NCBI GenBank assembly: GCA_023423695.1
Contig: JAFAFA010000079.1
Span: 372,001-436,000 of the forward strand
From: Pseudomonadota bacterium
Lineage (GTDB): Bacteria; Pseudomonadota; Alphaproteobacteria; Azospirillales; Azospirillaceae
Reading direction: 5' to 3'
Length of the DNA stretch: 64,000 nucleotides
Part shown: positions 52,648-61,696 of the stretch, piece after piece
How positions within the stretch are numbered: position 1 is the stretch's first letter
Layout of the letters: each line of letters starts with the position of its first letter
Notes under the pieces: model-generated
Seen by the model: only the letters and a program-made list of their open reading frames with translations
Database searches by the model: none
What the model was told of the DNA's origin: nothing
Program-made: the position numbers and the translations under genes

Positions 52648-52980
52648 TCAGGCCGTCTCCGCTCTCAGCCAGTCCAGATAGGCGGGATTGCCGCGCCCGA
52701 CCGCAAGCTCAACCACGCAGGGGGTGTCGTAGCTGTGCAGGTCGCGCACGCGTGCGGTCAGCCGCTCGAACAGCGAGGACCGGGTCTTGGCGATCAGCAC
52801 CGTCTCGTCCGCCTGTTCGATGGCATCGTTCCATCGATAGACGGAGGTCATGCCGTCCAGAACATTGGCGCAGGCGGCCAGGCGCTCCTCCACCAGAGTG
52901 CGGCCGATGCGGAGTGCTTCCTCCTTGGAGCCGGCGGTGATGTAGGCGAAGACCAAAGGGTCGGTCCCGGTCTCAAGCAT
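52648..52980 (-). CDS. cutA: CutA divalent-cation tolerance protein
   Basis: 110 residues from ATG 52980, with an excellent ribosome site (AAGGAGGAG). FAYITAGSKEEALRIGRTLVEERLAACANVL and SVYRWNDAIEQADETVLIAKT are CutA1 signatures; it forms a trimer. Linked to copper tolerance in E. coli, though the mechanism is not clear. Confidence 0.95.
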   Translation of the reverse strand: MLETGTDPLVFAYITAGSKEEALRIGRTLVEERLAACANVLDGMTSVYRWNDAIEQADETVLIAKTRSSLFERLTARVRDLHSYDTPCVVELAVGRGNPAYLDWLRAETA

Positions 52981-53106
52981 GGAAAGGCTCCTCCTTTTCG
53001 ATGCATCTGCGATGAGCTTTCGCGTAGGATGCCCCCACTTTGCCACAGCCCCCACCGGGGCCGGCAATCCCCTGCCCCATCCCGCTTCCGCAAGAGTCGC
53101 CCATCC

Positions 53107-53424
53107 ATGGCCAAGCCCCGCCGTTCCCCGTCCCGCAGCGCCCCGTCAGACGTTCAGGGGGCTTGGCTGCGCCGCGGTCTGAACCAGCCGGGCGGCAAGC
53201 TGCCGCTGTTCGACGAGCGGGGGCAGCGCGTGAAGAAGACGACCGTCGAGGCCTGCCTGAAGGCCGGCTGGGCGGAACGCTGGTTCGACAATCCGCTGAA
53301 GCCGGACTGGCTTGTCTGCCGCCTGACCGAAACCGGGCGCGGCGCTCTTGCCGGGAATGGCCGAGACGAGGAAGCCCCGACTGACGGGGCGGAGGATGAA
53401 GCGCGCCAAGGCGCGCTGATATAA
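53107..53424 (+). CDS. Small hypothetical protein
   Basis: 105 residues from ATG 53107, divergent from cutA. A basic N-terminus (MAKPRRSPSRSAPS) is followed by a compact core: WLRRGLNQPGGKLPLFDERGQRV ... VEACLKAGWAERWFDNPLKPDWLVCRLT, with a winged-helix-like spacing, and an acidic tail. Might bind nucleic acid. I recognise no family. Confidence 0.65.
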   Translation: MAKPRRSPSRSAPSDVQGAWLRRGLNQPGGKLPLFDERGQRVKKTTVEACLKAGWAERWFDNPLKPDWLVCRLTETGRGALAGNGRDEEAPTDGAEDEARQGALI

Positions 53425-53470
53425 GTCCAACTCTTGGGGAGGCGGTGCGGCGGCCTCTGCCGGTCCGCCC

Positions 53471-54670
53471 TTACTGGGCGGCCTGGGCGACGCCGTCGAT
53501 GCGCTTGATCCGTAGCTGCCTGTCGACCTCGGCCTGCAGCTGGCGCGGGGTCACCGGCTTGTGCAGCACGGCTACGCCGTGGGCGGAGACGTCGGCCAGG
53601 GTGTCGATGCCGGTTTCGCCGGTCAGGATCATGGCGGGGATTTCCGCCCCATAGCGTTCGCGCACGCGGCGGATCACTTCCGTGCCGACACGGCCTTCGC
53701 GCAGCCGGTAATCGGCGATGACGATGTCCGGCGCCCGGTCCAGCGCCTCCAGCCGGTCCATCGCCCGGTCGGCACCGTCCGCCGCGACCACGCGGAACCC
53801 CCACTCGGTCAGGACCGTCTGCAGTCCCAGCAGCACCACGGCGTCGTCGTCCACCAGCACCGCCAGCCGCGGCCGGTCGATCACCGGCCGGCGATCCACC
53901 CCGCCGGCACGGCTGGGAATGAGGCGCGCCGGGGCCAGCGGCACCAGCACCCGGAAGGCGGAGCCCTGTCCCTGCACCGAGCGCACCTGCACCGGATGGT
54001 CGAGCAGCTGCGACAGCCGCCGCACGATGGCCAGCCCCAGGCCAAGGCCGCGCAGCCGGTCGCGCTCCGGATTGCCGACCTGATGGAACTCCTCGAAGAT
54101 GCGGTCGAGATGTTCGGGAGGGATGCCGATGCCGGTGTCCTGCACCTCGATCGCCAGCCTCTCGCCATCGACCCGGCAGCGGATGCGGATTGCGCCTGCC
54201 TCGGTATAGCGCAGGGCGTTGTCGACCAGATTTCGCAGCAGCTGCATCAGCAACCCGCGGTCGGTCCGCAGAACCGAGTCGCACCCCTCCACCCGCCAGA
54301 CCAGACCCTTGGCGGTGGCCTGCTCGGCATAGGCGGAATCGAGCGCGTCGGTGATCTCGCTGGCGGCGAACGTATCAAGCACGGGCGTCACCACCCCCGC
54401 CTCCAGCCGGGAAACCTCCAGCAGGCCGTCCAGCAGCCCCTTCATGGTGTCCAGTCCCTGGTCGAGCCGGGACAGCAGGTCGCGCCCGTTGTGGTCGCCG
54501 ACATGGCGGGCCAGGGCCGCGGACAGGAAGAACAGGGCTTGCAGGGGTTGGCGGAGATCGTGGCTGGCGGCGGCGAGGAACTTCGACTTGGCGAGATTGG
54601 CGCGCTCGGCTTCCTCCCGGGCGGCGTCGCGCTCCGCTTCCAGCGACTGAAGGCGATGTATGAGACTCAT
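53471..54670 (-). CDS. Hybrid histidine kinase / response regulator without sensor
   Basis: 399 residues. A short coiled-coil N-terminus, then the HisKA box FLAAASHDLRQPLQ (His37), HATPase (NLVDNALRYT, DTGIGIPP, GLGLAIVRRL) and a C-terminal REC domain (VDDDAVVL, DIVIADYRL, phospho-acceptor Asp near 315, LHKP with the conserved Lys). No membrane segment and no PAS or GAF sensor, so input probably comes through a partner. Upstream is a perfect palindrome with CtrA-like half-sites. Confidence 0.93.
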   Translation of the reverse strand: MSLIHRLQSLEAERDAAREEAERANLAKSKFLAAASHDLRQPLQALFFLSAALARHVGDHNGRDLLSRLDQGLDTMKGLLDGLLEVSRLEAGVVTPVLDTFAASEITDALDSAYAEQATAKGLVWRVEGCDSVLRTDRGLLMQLLRNLVDNALRYTEAGAIRIRCRVDGERLAIEVQDTGIGIPPEHLDRIFEEFHQVGNPERDRLRGLGLGLAIVRRLSQLLDHPVQVRSVQGQGSAFRVLVPLAPARLIPSRAGGVDRRPVIDRPRLAVLVDDDAVVLLGLQTVLTEWGFRVVAADGADRAMDRLEALDRAPDIVIADYRLREGRVGTEVIRRVRERYGAEIPAMILTGETGIDTLADVSAHGVAVLHKPVTPRQLQAEVDRQLRIKRIDGVAQAAQ

Positions 54671-54739
54671 GCGACCACGGCTCTCACGGAGGATTGGGGT
54701 TCCCGAAGGCGCCCCGTTTCCATTTTAGAACAGAACCGG

Positions 54740-54763
54740 GGTTAATGTTAAACTTCATTAACC
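54740..54763. promoter_or_regulatory. CtrA-like palindrome upstream of the hybrid kinase
   Basis: GGTTAATG-TTAAACTT-CATTAACC, a perfect 8-base inverted repeat. It contains TTAA-N6-TTAAC on both strands, close to the CtrA site TTAA-N7-TTAAC. It ends 70 bases before the kinase start codon, in an A/T-rich stretch. Confidence 0.55.
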
Positions 54764-54853
54764 ATAACTCTGCTGCAGCGCGCAACCCCTCCCAGGCATA
54801 TGTGCCGCATGGGCAGGGTCGATGAAGAAAAGGTTACTGCGGGTGCATATGTG

Positions 54854-54880
54854 AAAGCCCCGGCAATTTTCCGGGGCTTT
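54854..54880. terminator. Terminator of the DUF1127 gene
   Basis: Perfect 10-base stem AAAGCCCCGG / CCGGGGCTTT, loop of 7 (CAATTTT), about 70 bases past the DUF1127 stop. A TTTC tract follows on the minus strand and TTT is also in the stem on the plus strand. Confidence 0.8.
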
Positions 54881-54949
54881 CCGCATTCGGGACTCGGATG
54901 GGCCGTTGGGCGCCAGACGCTTTGGGCAAACCCTTCGATAGTCGGGCAA

Positions 54950-55162
54950 TCAATAGCCGCGGCGTACCGCGTTGTGGATCTCGCCCCGGGTCAGCCCGAT
55001 GTCGGACAGTTCGACATCGGACATGTGGTTCAGCTCACTTTCCGCGCGACGAAGTTCAATCCGCTCGCGAACCCAATGAACGACACGTTGAAAGACAGTG
55101 ATTCCCTTTGTTCCGGCGCCAAACAATTCACCGGACGTTGAATGCATCGAAGAGTAGGCCAT
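54950..55162 (-). CDS. DUF1127 small protein
   Basis: 70 residues from ATG 55162 (AGGAG upstream). VHWVRERIELRRAESELNHM then SDVELSDIGLTRGEI is the DUF1127 motif, common in alphaproteobacteria; some members bind RNA and act in phosphate or stress responses. Arg-rich amphipathic helix. Ends ahead of a strong terminator. Single gene. Confidence 0.9.
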   Translation of the reverse strand: MAYSSMHSTSGELFGAGTKGITVFQRVVHWVRERIELRRAESELNHMSDVELSDIGLTRGEIHNAVRRGY

Positions 55163-55317
55163 GATGATCTCCTGCGCTTGGCGCTCGATTACATGAGCCT
55201 ATTTTGCCTTTTGCATCCGCGAAATCAATGGCAGGGCCTCTGCGGCGCGGCGGCGGCAGACCTGCGCGAATTCGATAGAACCTTTGTAGGCAAAGGAAGC
55301 CAGATCAAGGCGGGCAT

Positions 55318-55350
55318 GAAAAAAACGCGCGGAGGTTTCCCCCCGCGCGT
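55318..55350 (-). terminator. glpX terminator
   Basis: On the minus strand a stem ACGCGCGG/CCGCGCGT is followed by a run of seven T. It lies 32 bases after the glpX stop. Strong intrinsic terminator. Confidence 0.9.
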
Positions 55351-55381
55351 CTTTGAAAACAAAGGCTTGATGCTGATCGGC

Positions 55382-56383
55382 TTACTTGACGGCCGGCTTG
55401 CGCGACAGGTTGTGGTGCGCCTCGATGTAGCGGACCGTGCCCGACTTGGAGCGCATGATGACCGAATGGGTGTAGGCGCCGCCCGGAACGCGGCGGACAC
55501 CCTTCAGCATGGCGCCGTCGGTGACGCCGGTGGCGGCGAACATGACGTTGCCGCGGGCCAGTTCGTGCAGGCTGTACTTCTTGTCCAGGTCCGTGACGCC
55601 CCACTTGGCGGCGCGGGCGCGCTCGTCGTCGTTGCGGAACAGCAGACGGCCCTGGAACTGGCCGCCGATGCAGCGCAGGGCCGCAGCAGCCAGCACGCCT
55701 TCCGGCGCACCGCCGGATCCGACATACATGTCGACACCGGTGCCGGCCTGGCTGGTGGCGATGACGCCCGACACGTCGCCGTCGTTGATCAGCATGATGC
55801 GGGCGCCGGCTTCACGGACGCGGGCGATCAGCTCGGCGTGGCGCGGACGGTTCAGGATGCAGACCAGCAGCTCCTCGATCTCGGTGCCCTTGGCCTTGGC
55901 CAGCGCCTTGAGGTTGTTGGCGGGCGTCTCGTCCAGATCGACGATGTTGTCCGGCAGGCCCGCGCCGACGGCGATCTTGTCCATGTAGACGTCGGGAGCG
56001 TTCAGGAAGCCGCCCTCCTCCGCCATCGCGATGACGGCGAGCGAGTTCGGACCGCCGGTGGCGCAGATGGTGGTGCCTTCCAGCGGATCGAGTGCGATGT
56101 CGACCTTCGGGCCGGAGCCGATGCCGGCACCGACCTTCTCGCCGATGTACAGCATCGGGGCTTCGTCGCGCTCACCCTCGCCGATCACGACGGTGCCGTC
56201 GATGTAGAGCGTGTTGAGCGCCTGGCGCATGGCGTCGACCGCGGCCTGGTCGGCCAGCTTCTCGTCGCCGCGACCCATCAGCAGCGAGGCCGACAGGGCG
56301 GCGGCCTCGGTCACGCGGACGGCCTCCAGCGCGAGGTTGCGGTCCATGTGAGACAGATCGACATGCGTAGACGGCGTAGACAT
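55382..56383 (-). CDS. glpX: Class II fructose-1,6-bisphosphatase
   Basis: 333 residues. GEGERDEAPMLYIGE and DIALDPLEGTT are the metal-binding motifs of GlpX (Li-sensitive sugar phosphatase fold); NDGDVSGVI and GSGGAPEGVLAAAALRC also match. It hydrolyses fructose 1,6-bisphosphate in gluconeogenesis and the Calvin cycle. Next to hom, 92 bases away. In many alphaproteobacteria recJ follows; here a DUF1127 gene and terminators do. Confidence 0.96.
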   Translation of the reverse strand: MSTPSTHVDLSHMDRNLALEAVRVTEAAALSASLLMGRGDEKLADQAAVDAMRQALNTLYIDGTVVIGEGERDEAPMLYIGEKVGAGIGSGPKVDIALDPLEGTTICATGGPNSLAVIAMAEEGGFLNAPDVYMDKIAVGAGLPDNIVDLDETPANNLKALAKAKGTEIEELLVCILNRPRHAELIARVREAGARIMLINDGDVSGVIATSQAGTGVDMYVGSGGAPEGVLAAAALRCIGGQFQGRLLFRNDDERARAAKWGVTDLDKKYSLHELARGNVMFAATGVTDGAMLKGVRRVPGGAYTHSVIMRSKSGTVRYIEAHHNLSRKPAVK

Positions 56384-56475
56384 CGTGTGCTCCCCCCGAC
56401 TCTTCGGTCGTATAAGGCTGTGTTCGGTTATTCTGGGAAACGGGGCAGGTCAGGACTGTCCTGTTTGGGAAGGGC

Positions 56476-57780
56476 TTAGAACTGCTCGATCCGGATCATC
56501 CGCGGCGGCTCCAGCACGTTGTCGCTGGCCGCGATGGTTGCAAGCGCGCGCTGCATGGCCGCCTCGTCGGTGTCATGGGTGGTGAGGACCACCGGAACGC
56601 CTTCGCCCGGCGAGCGGCCGCGCTGCAGGAACTGCTCCATGGAGACGTTCTGGTCACGCATCGCCGCTGCGATATCCGCTATCACACCGGGACGGTCCAC
56701 GACCATCAGGCGGACGTAGTACGACCCGCGGCGCGCTTCCATCGGCGAGGGGGTTGCCGCGCCCAGCCGATCGGCCGGAACGCCGAAGGTGGGCGTAGAC
56801 CGCCCGCGGGCGATGTCGATCAGGTCGGCGACCACCGCCGACGCGGTCGGGCCAGCCCCGGCCCCGCGGCCGACGAACAGCACACGGTCGGCGAAATCGG
56901 CCTGCGCCACCACGGCGTTGAACACGCCATCCACCGAAGCAATCGGCGCGGTCTTCGGCACCATGCAGGGATGCACCCGCTGCTCGACGCCCGCATCGGT
57001 GCGACGTGCGATGCCCAGCAGCTTGATGCGGAAGCCCAGTTGGTCGGCATAGTCGAAATCGACCGCCGAAACCTGCCGGATGCCTTCGATGTAGACCGAG
57101 GAGAAATCGACCGGCGTGCCGAAGGCGACGGAGGCCAGGATCGCCAGCTTGTGCGCGGCATCGACGCCGTCGATGTCGAAGCTGGGATCGGCCTCGGCAT
57201 AGCCGAGAGCCTGGGCGTCGGCCAGAACATCGGCGAAGTCGCGGCCGGTGGTCCGCATCTCCGTCAGGATGTAGTTGCAGGTGCCGTTCAGGATGCCGTG
57301 GATTTCCGACACGCCGTTGGCGGCCAGACCCTCGCGCAAACCCTTGATGATCGGGATGCCGCCGGCCACCGCCGCCTCGAAGGCGACGGTCAGGCCGTTT
57401 GCCTCGGCCTTTTGGGCGATCTCGGTGCCATGGACGGCCAGCAGCGCCTTGTTGGCGGTGACGACGTGCTTGCCGGTCTCCAGCGCCGTGGCGACGGTGT
57501 CGCGCGCCGAGCCTTCCGACCCGCCGATCAGCTCCACCACCAGATCGGCACCCGCCTCCGCCGCCATGGCGACGGGATCGTCGAACCACTGGACGCGCGA
57601 CAGGTCGACGCCGCGGTCCTTGCCCTTCGACCGCGCGCTGACCGCGACCACCTCGATCCGGCGGCCGCAGCGCTGTTCGATCAGCGAGCCTTGCGTCTCC
57701 AGCAGCTTCAGGACACCGGCGCCGACCGTACCAAGGCCGGCGACGGCGATTTTCAGGGGGGCTTGCTGGGCGTTCGGCAT
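56476..57780 (-). CDS. hom: Homoserine dehydrogenase
   Basis: 434 residues. IAVAGLGTVGAGVLKLLE is the NAD(P) site; TANKALLA, GGIPIIKGLREGL and GTCNYILTEM are catalytic segments; a C-terminal ACT domain (RPGVIADIAAAMRDQNVSMEQ) probably senses threonine. It reduces aspartate semialdehyde to homoserine for threonine and methionine. Overlaps the aminotransferase gene stop by TGATG. Confidence 0.97.
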   Translation of the reverse strand: MPNAQQAPLKIAVAGLGTVGAGVLKLLETQGSLIEQRCGRRIEVVAVSARSKGKDRGVDLSRVQWFDDPVAMAAEAGADLVVELIGGSEGSARDTVATALETGKHVVTANKALLAVHGTEIAQKAEANGLTVAFEAAVAGGIPIIKGLREGLAANGVSEIHGILNGTCNYILTEMRTTGRDFADVLADAQALGYAEADPSFDIDGVDAAHKLAILASVAFGTPVDFSSVYIEGIRQVSAVDFDYADQLGFRIKLLGIARRTDAGVEQRVHPCMVPKTAPIASVDGVFNAVVAQADFADRVLFVGRGAGAGPTASAVVADLIDIARGRSTPTFGVPADRLGAATPSPMEARRGSYYVRLMVVDRPGVIADIAAAMRDQNVSMEQFLQRGRSPGEGVPVVLTTHDTDEAAMQRALATIAASDNVLEPPRMIRIEQF

Positions 57781-59054
57781 CAGGCTTTCGCTTTCTCGGA
57801 TTCCAGAAGGGCGGCGCGGGCCGCCGGGTCCTTGCTCGCCGCAACGCCACCGGCGTTGGAGCGGAAGAACTCCTTGATGTTGCGGGTCGCTTGGCGGATG
57901 CGGTGGACGTTCTCCACCATCGCCAGACGGACATGGCCGTCGCCGTATTCGCCGAAGCCGATGCCCGGCGCCACCGCGACCTCCGCCTGCTGCAGCAGCA
58001 GCTTGGAGAATTCCAGCGAGCCCAGATGGGCGAACTGCGGCGGGATCGGCGCCCAGGCGAACATCGACGCCTTCGGGCTGGGCACTTCCCAGCCGGCGGC
58101 GGCCAGACCCTCGATCATCACGTCGCGGCGCTGCTTGTACATGTCGCGGACCTGCTGCACGCAGTCCTGCGGACCGTTCAGCGCGGCAGCGGCGGCGACC
58201 TGGATCGGCGTGAAGGCGCCGTAGTCGAGATACGACTTGATGCGGGCCAGCGCGGTGATCAGCGTCTTGTTGCCGGTGGCGAAGCCGATGCGCCAGCCGG
58301 CCATCGAATAGGTCTTCGACATCGAGGTGAACTCGACCGCGATCTCGCGCGCTTCCGGGATCTCAAGGATCGACGGCGGCGGGTCGTTGTCGAAGAAGAT
58401 CTCGGCATAGGCCAGATCGGACAGGATGTAGATGCCGTGCTTGCGGCAGAACTCCACGATCGGGCGGTAGAAGTCCAGCCCGACCACCTCGGCCGTCGGG
58501 TTCGACGGATAGTTCAGCACCAGCGCCAGCGGCTTGGGCACGCTGTGGCGCACGGCGCGCTCCAGCATGATCATGAAGCTGTCGATGTCGGTCGACGCCC
58601 CGTTCTCCATGCCCACCGGCAGGTGGCGCACCGAGGCGCCGGCCAGGATGAAGCCGAACGGATGGATCGGATAGCTGGGGTTCGGCACCAGGATGATGTC
58701 GCCCGGGCTGGTGATCGCCTGGGCGAGGTTCGCCAGCCCCTCCTTCGAGCCGATGGTGACGATGCACTCGGTCTCGGGGTCGATGTCGACGTTGAAGCGG
58801 CGCTTGTAATAGGCGGCATGGGCCTTGCGCAGGCCGGGGATGCCGCGGGAATTCGAGTAGCGGTGCGTCTTCGGATCGCGCACGGCCTCGACCAGCTTGT
58901 CGACGATATGCTGCGGGGTCGCCTGGTCGGGATTGCCCATGCCGAGGTCGATGATGTCGGCGCCGTTGGCCCTAGCTCGCGCCTTCATCGCGTTCACTTC
59001 GGCGAAGACGTAGGGCGGCAGGCGCTTGATGCGATGGAATTCGTTGTTCGACAT
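57780..59054 (-). CDS. AlaC-like class I/II aminotransferase
   Basis: 424 residues. Fold-type I PLP enzyme: SLSKTYSMAGWRIGF-like (SMSKTYSMAGWRIGF) holds the PLP Lys, with NYPSNPTAE and DLAYAEIFFD. This subgroup is annotated as alanine or LL-diaminopimelate aminotransferase and precedes hom in many alphaproteobacteria. Likely provides aspartate or alanine-type transamination for the hom branch. Specificity cannot be read from the sequence. Confidence 0.9.
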   Translation of the reverse strand: MSNNEFHRIKRLPPYVFAEVNAMKARARANGADIIDLGMGNPDQATPQHIVDKLVEAVRDPKTHRYSNSRGIPGLRKAHAAYYKRRFNVDIDPETECIVTIGSKEGLANLAQAITSPGDIILVPNPSYPIHPFGFILAGASVRHLPVGMENGASTDIDSFMIMLERAVRHSVPKPLALVLNYPSNPTAEVVGLDFYRPIVEFCRKHGIYILSDLAYAEIFFDNDPPPSILEIPEAREIAVEFTSMSKTYSMAGWRIGFATGNKTLITALARIKSYLDYGAFTPIQVAAAAALNGPQDCVQQVRDMYKQRRDVMIEGLAAAGWEVPSPKASMFAWAPIPPQFAHLGSLEFSKLLLQQAEVAVAPGIGFGEYGDGHVRLAMVENVHRIRQATRNIKEFFRSNAGGVAASKDPAARAALLESEKAKA

Positions 59055-59379
59055 GGACGCTCCGGAAGACCGCTCCGGTCACGCCACGAACCCAAGAGAC
59101 CTGCGGACCGGGACTGACGTTCTACCGCCCTGACGCGACGGAAGCGAGGCAAATTTCGCGGGATGCGCCGCAGGGACGGCGCTTTGGCCGCAAGCCGCCC
59201 GGTATACGGGGCCTAGGCGCCGTGAAGGCGCCGCGGCGGAACGACCGAGCAATTCCCTCAACTATGTCATGGTTAAACCTAACTGTGCCTTAACTCATTA
59301 GCTTCCATACTAATCCGGACGGGTGCGTCGCAGAGGCATCCGAACGGGTTCAGACGGTCCCGTCTGCTGGAGATGTGAT
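59055..59379. other. Divergent gap between aminotransferase and chemoreceptor
   Basis: About 325 bases, no gene. From 59262 to 59315 it turns A/T-rich (GGTTAAACCTAACTG ... CTTAACTCATTAG ... CATACTAAT), with TTAA/TTAAC elements spaced 13 bases apart, not at the CtrA distance. This is the probable promoter region of the chemoreceptor gene. Confidence 0.4.
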
Positions 59380-61452
59380 ATGGTTTCGCTTCTGAAGGCC
59401 GCCGACGGCCTCCTCGGCAATATGCGCGTCATGCGGAAGCTGGCGCTCGCCCTGTCCATTCCGATGGCGGGCGTGGTCGTGACATCGTCGCTGCTGGTGT
59501 GGGACCAGTGGCAGGCGAGCCGACGCGCCGACGATCTGGCGTCCGTCACCCGCCTGTCGGTCGGCATGACCGGCCTCGTGCACGAACTGCAGAAGGAACG
59601 CGGGTCCTCCTCGGTGTTTCTCAGCGGCAAGCTGGACGAGGACCGCCGGCGGATGGAGACGGTGCGGACCGCATCGGACGTCAAGCTGGCGGAGCTGATG
59701 CCGCAGTTCGCCGCCGCGCACATCCGCGACCCCCATGTCGCGGCGGCGATGACCAACGCCCGCGACGCATTGTCGCAACTGTCCGGCCTGCGCAGCGGCG
59801 TCAACGCCATGACCCAGTCGCCCTTGGAAACGGTGGCGAGCTACACCGTCATGATCCGCAAGCTGCTGGACGCCGCCGGCCAAGCCCGCAGCATGTCCAA
59901 CGACGGCGACCAGCTGCGCGCTGCCGATGCCATGGTCTCCCTGTCGGAGGCGAAGGAGCGGCTGGGGCAGCAGCGCGCGGTCGGCGGCGCCGCCTTCCGC
60001 AAGGACCGCTTCCCGGCCGACGCCCATGAACGCTTCATCGAGCTGAACGGCGAATACAAGGCGCTGATGGCCGGCCTGAAGTCCAAGCTGACGGCGGAAG
60101 AAGCCGCCTTCTTCGACCGCACCTTCTCCGGCGGCTCAGTGGACGAGGTGGAGCGGATGCGCCGGATCGGCGTCGCCTCCGCTTATGGTGCCGGAAACCA
60201 GGGGGTGGATGCCGGCAAGTGGTTCGACACCATCACCGTCACCATCGACATGCTGCGCACCGTCGAGATGCGGGTGGCCGACAACCTGATCGCCCTTGCC
60301 AACAGGGATGTGCGGGACTCGATGGCCCGCCTCACCGGCGTCGTCATCGGGGTGGCCGTGCTGCTGGTGATGATGACGCTGATCGCCGCGCTGGTCGCCC
60401 GCAACATCACCCGTCCGATCGCCCGCCTGAACACGGACATGGCGCAGATGGAGGCTGGCGAGCGCGAGCTGACCATCGCCGGAGCGGAGCGCGCCGACGA
60501 GTTGGGCGCCATGGCACGCCGACTGGACCAGTTCCGCCTGAGCCTGGCCGAGGCCGACCGGCTCGCCGCCGACCAACAGCGGCAGCAGGAGGAGCGCCTG
60601 CGCGAAGCCGAGCGGCTGGAGCGGCTGGTGGAGGAGTTCGACCGCCACATCGAGTTGGTGGCGGAACGGCTGGCCGGCGCTGCCACCGGCCTGCGCGGCA
60701 ATGCCGAGCAGATGAGCCGCATCGCCTCCGACACCGAGGAACACGTGCTGTCGGTCGCCCGCGCGTCCGAAGGGGCGTCCAGCAACGTCCAGGCCGTGGC
60801 CGCCGCGACGGAGGAGCTGACCTCCTCCATCGCTGAGATCGGACGCCAGATGGCGGGCTCCACCGACATGGCCGAACGTGCCGTCACCGACGTCCGCCGC
60901 ACCGCAGACGTGATCGCCGACCTCAGCGGCGCCGCCCAGCAGGTGGGCGAGATCGTGCGGATGATCACCGACATCGCCAGCCAGACCAACCTTCTCGCCC
61001 TCAACGCCACCATCGAGGCGGCACGGGCCGGCGAGGCCGGCAAGGGATTCGCCGTCGTCGCCAGCGAGGTGAAGAATCTCGCCAACCAGACGGCCAAGGC
61101 GACGGACGACATCACCGCGAAGGTCGCCGAAATCCAGTCCGCCACCAGCCAGACCGTGCAGGCCATCGGCGGCATCGGCACCATCGTCACCCGCATCGAG
61201 GAGAACATCTCCGCCGTCGCCGCCGCAGTGGAGGAGCAGAACGCCGCAACCGCCGAAATCGGCCGCAACGTCCGTCAGGCGGCCGACGGCACCGACCAGG
61301 TCTCCCACAACGCCGCCCTGGTCAGCACCGAGGCCGGCCGCGCCGGAAGCATGGCGAAGGAGGTTCTGTCGATGGCCGACGCCCTCAAGCAGAACGCCGA
61401 CAGCCTGCGCAGCGACGTGACGAACTTCATCGGGCAGATCCGGGCGTCGTGA
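59380..61452 (+). CDS. NIT-domain methyl-accepting chemotaxis protein
   Basis: 690 residues from ATG 59380 (GGAG at 7 bases). Helix 1 (LALALSIPMAGVVVTSSLLVW), periplasmic NIT domain (VHELQKERGSSSVFLSG is the NIT signature for nitrate/nitrite sensing), helix 2 (LTGVVIGVAVLLVMMTLIAALV), HAMP, and a cytoplasmic MCP domain with the hairpin tip EIVRMITDIASQTNLLALNATIEAARAGE (split here for length: tip near residue 525). It signals to CheA. A C-terminal CheR-binding pentapeptide is absent. Confidence 0.94.
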   Translation: MVSLLKAADGLLGNMRVMRKLALALSIPMAGVVVTSSLLVWDQWQASRRADDLASVTRLSVGMTGLVHELQKERGSSSVFLSGKLDEDRRRMETVRTASDVKLAELMPQFAAAHIRDPHVAAAMTNARDALSQLSGLRSGVNAMTQSPLETVASYTVMIRKLLDAAGQARSMSNDGDQLRAADAMVSLSEAKERLGQQRAVGGAAFRKDRFPADAHERFIELNGEYKALMAGLKSKLTAEEAAFFDRTFSGGSVDEVERMRRIGVASAYGAGNQGVDAGKWFDTITVTIDMLRTVEMRVADNLIALANRDVRDSMARLTGVVIGVAVLLVMMTLIAALVARNITRPIARLNTDMAQMEAGERELTIAGAERADELGAMARRLDQFRLSLAEADRLAADQQRQQEERLREAERLERLVEEFDRHIELVAERLAGAATGLRGNAEQMSRIASDTEEHVLSVARASEGASSNVQAVAAATEELTSSIAEIGRQMAGSTDMAERAVTDVRRTADVIADLSGAAQQVGEIVRMITDIASQTNLLALNATIEAARAGEAGKGFAVVASEVKNLANQTAKATDDITAKVAEIQSATSQTVQAIGGIGTIVTRIEENISAVAAAVEEQNAATAEIGRNVRQAADGTDQVSHNAALVSTEAGRAGSMAKEVLSMADALKQNADSLRSDVTNFIGQIRAS

Positions 61453-61488
61453 GGGGGGGAGGCGCGGCCTCGTGGTTGCCGATAATCG

Positions 61489-61511
61489 CCCTCTCCCGGA
61501 GCAGGAGAGGG
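61489..61511. repeat. REP-like palindrome
   Basis: CCCTCTCC-CGGAGCA-GGAGAGGG, a perfect 8-base stem, 36 bases after the chemoreceptor stop. Same core as the elements at 12081-12108 and 50178-50330. Probably acts as its terminator. Confidence 0.7.
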
Positions 61512-61572
61512 AGTGAAATGTTCGAGGGGAATTGATTTTCGCTGGACACTCTCAAAGTTGCTTTTAATGCGG

Positions 61573-61602
61573 TTGACGCACCAACTGCGTGTAAATTACG
61601 CT
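61573..61602 (+). promoter_or_regulatory. Candidate promoter and dyad of the ADP-ribosyltransferase gene
   Basis: TTGACG (61573-61578) is followed by TACGCT (61597-61602) at 18 bases. The dyad ACGCA-CCAAC-TGCGT (61576-61590) lies across it. The region is A/T-rich for this chromosome. The start codon is about 95 bases downstream. Confidence 0.35.
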
Positions 61603-61696
61603 TTTGGAGCAATGGGAGGACGATCTGAGCGGAACGTGGCCCGACGCCGACCGCCGCTCGTCTGCCTCCCTCCAGCAACGCAGATGGAGCGATGCC

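Noticed and set aside
59262..59315. CtrA box ahead of the chemoreceptor
   Set aside because: TTAA and TTAAC are 13 bases apart, not 6-7, so it does not fit the site.
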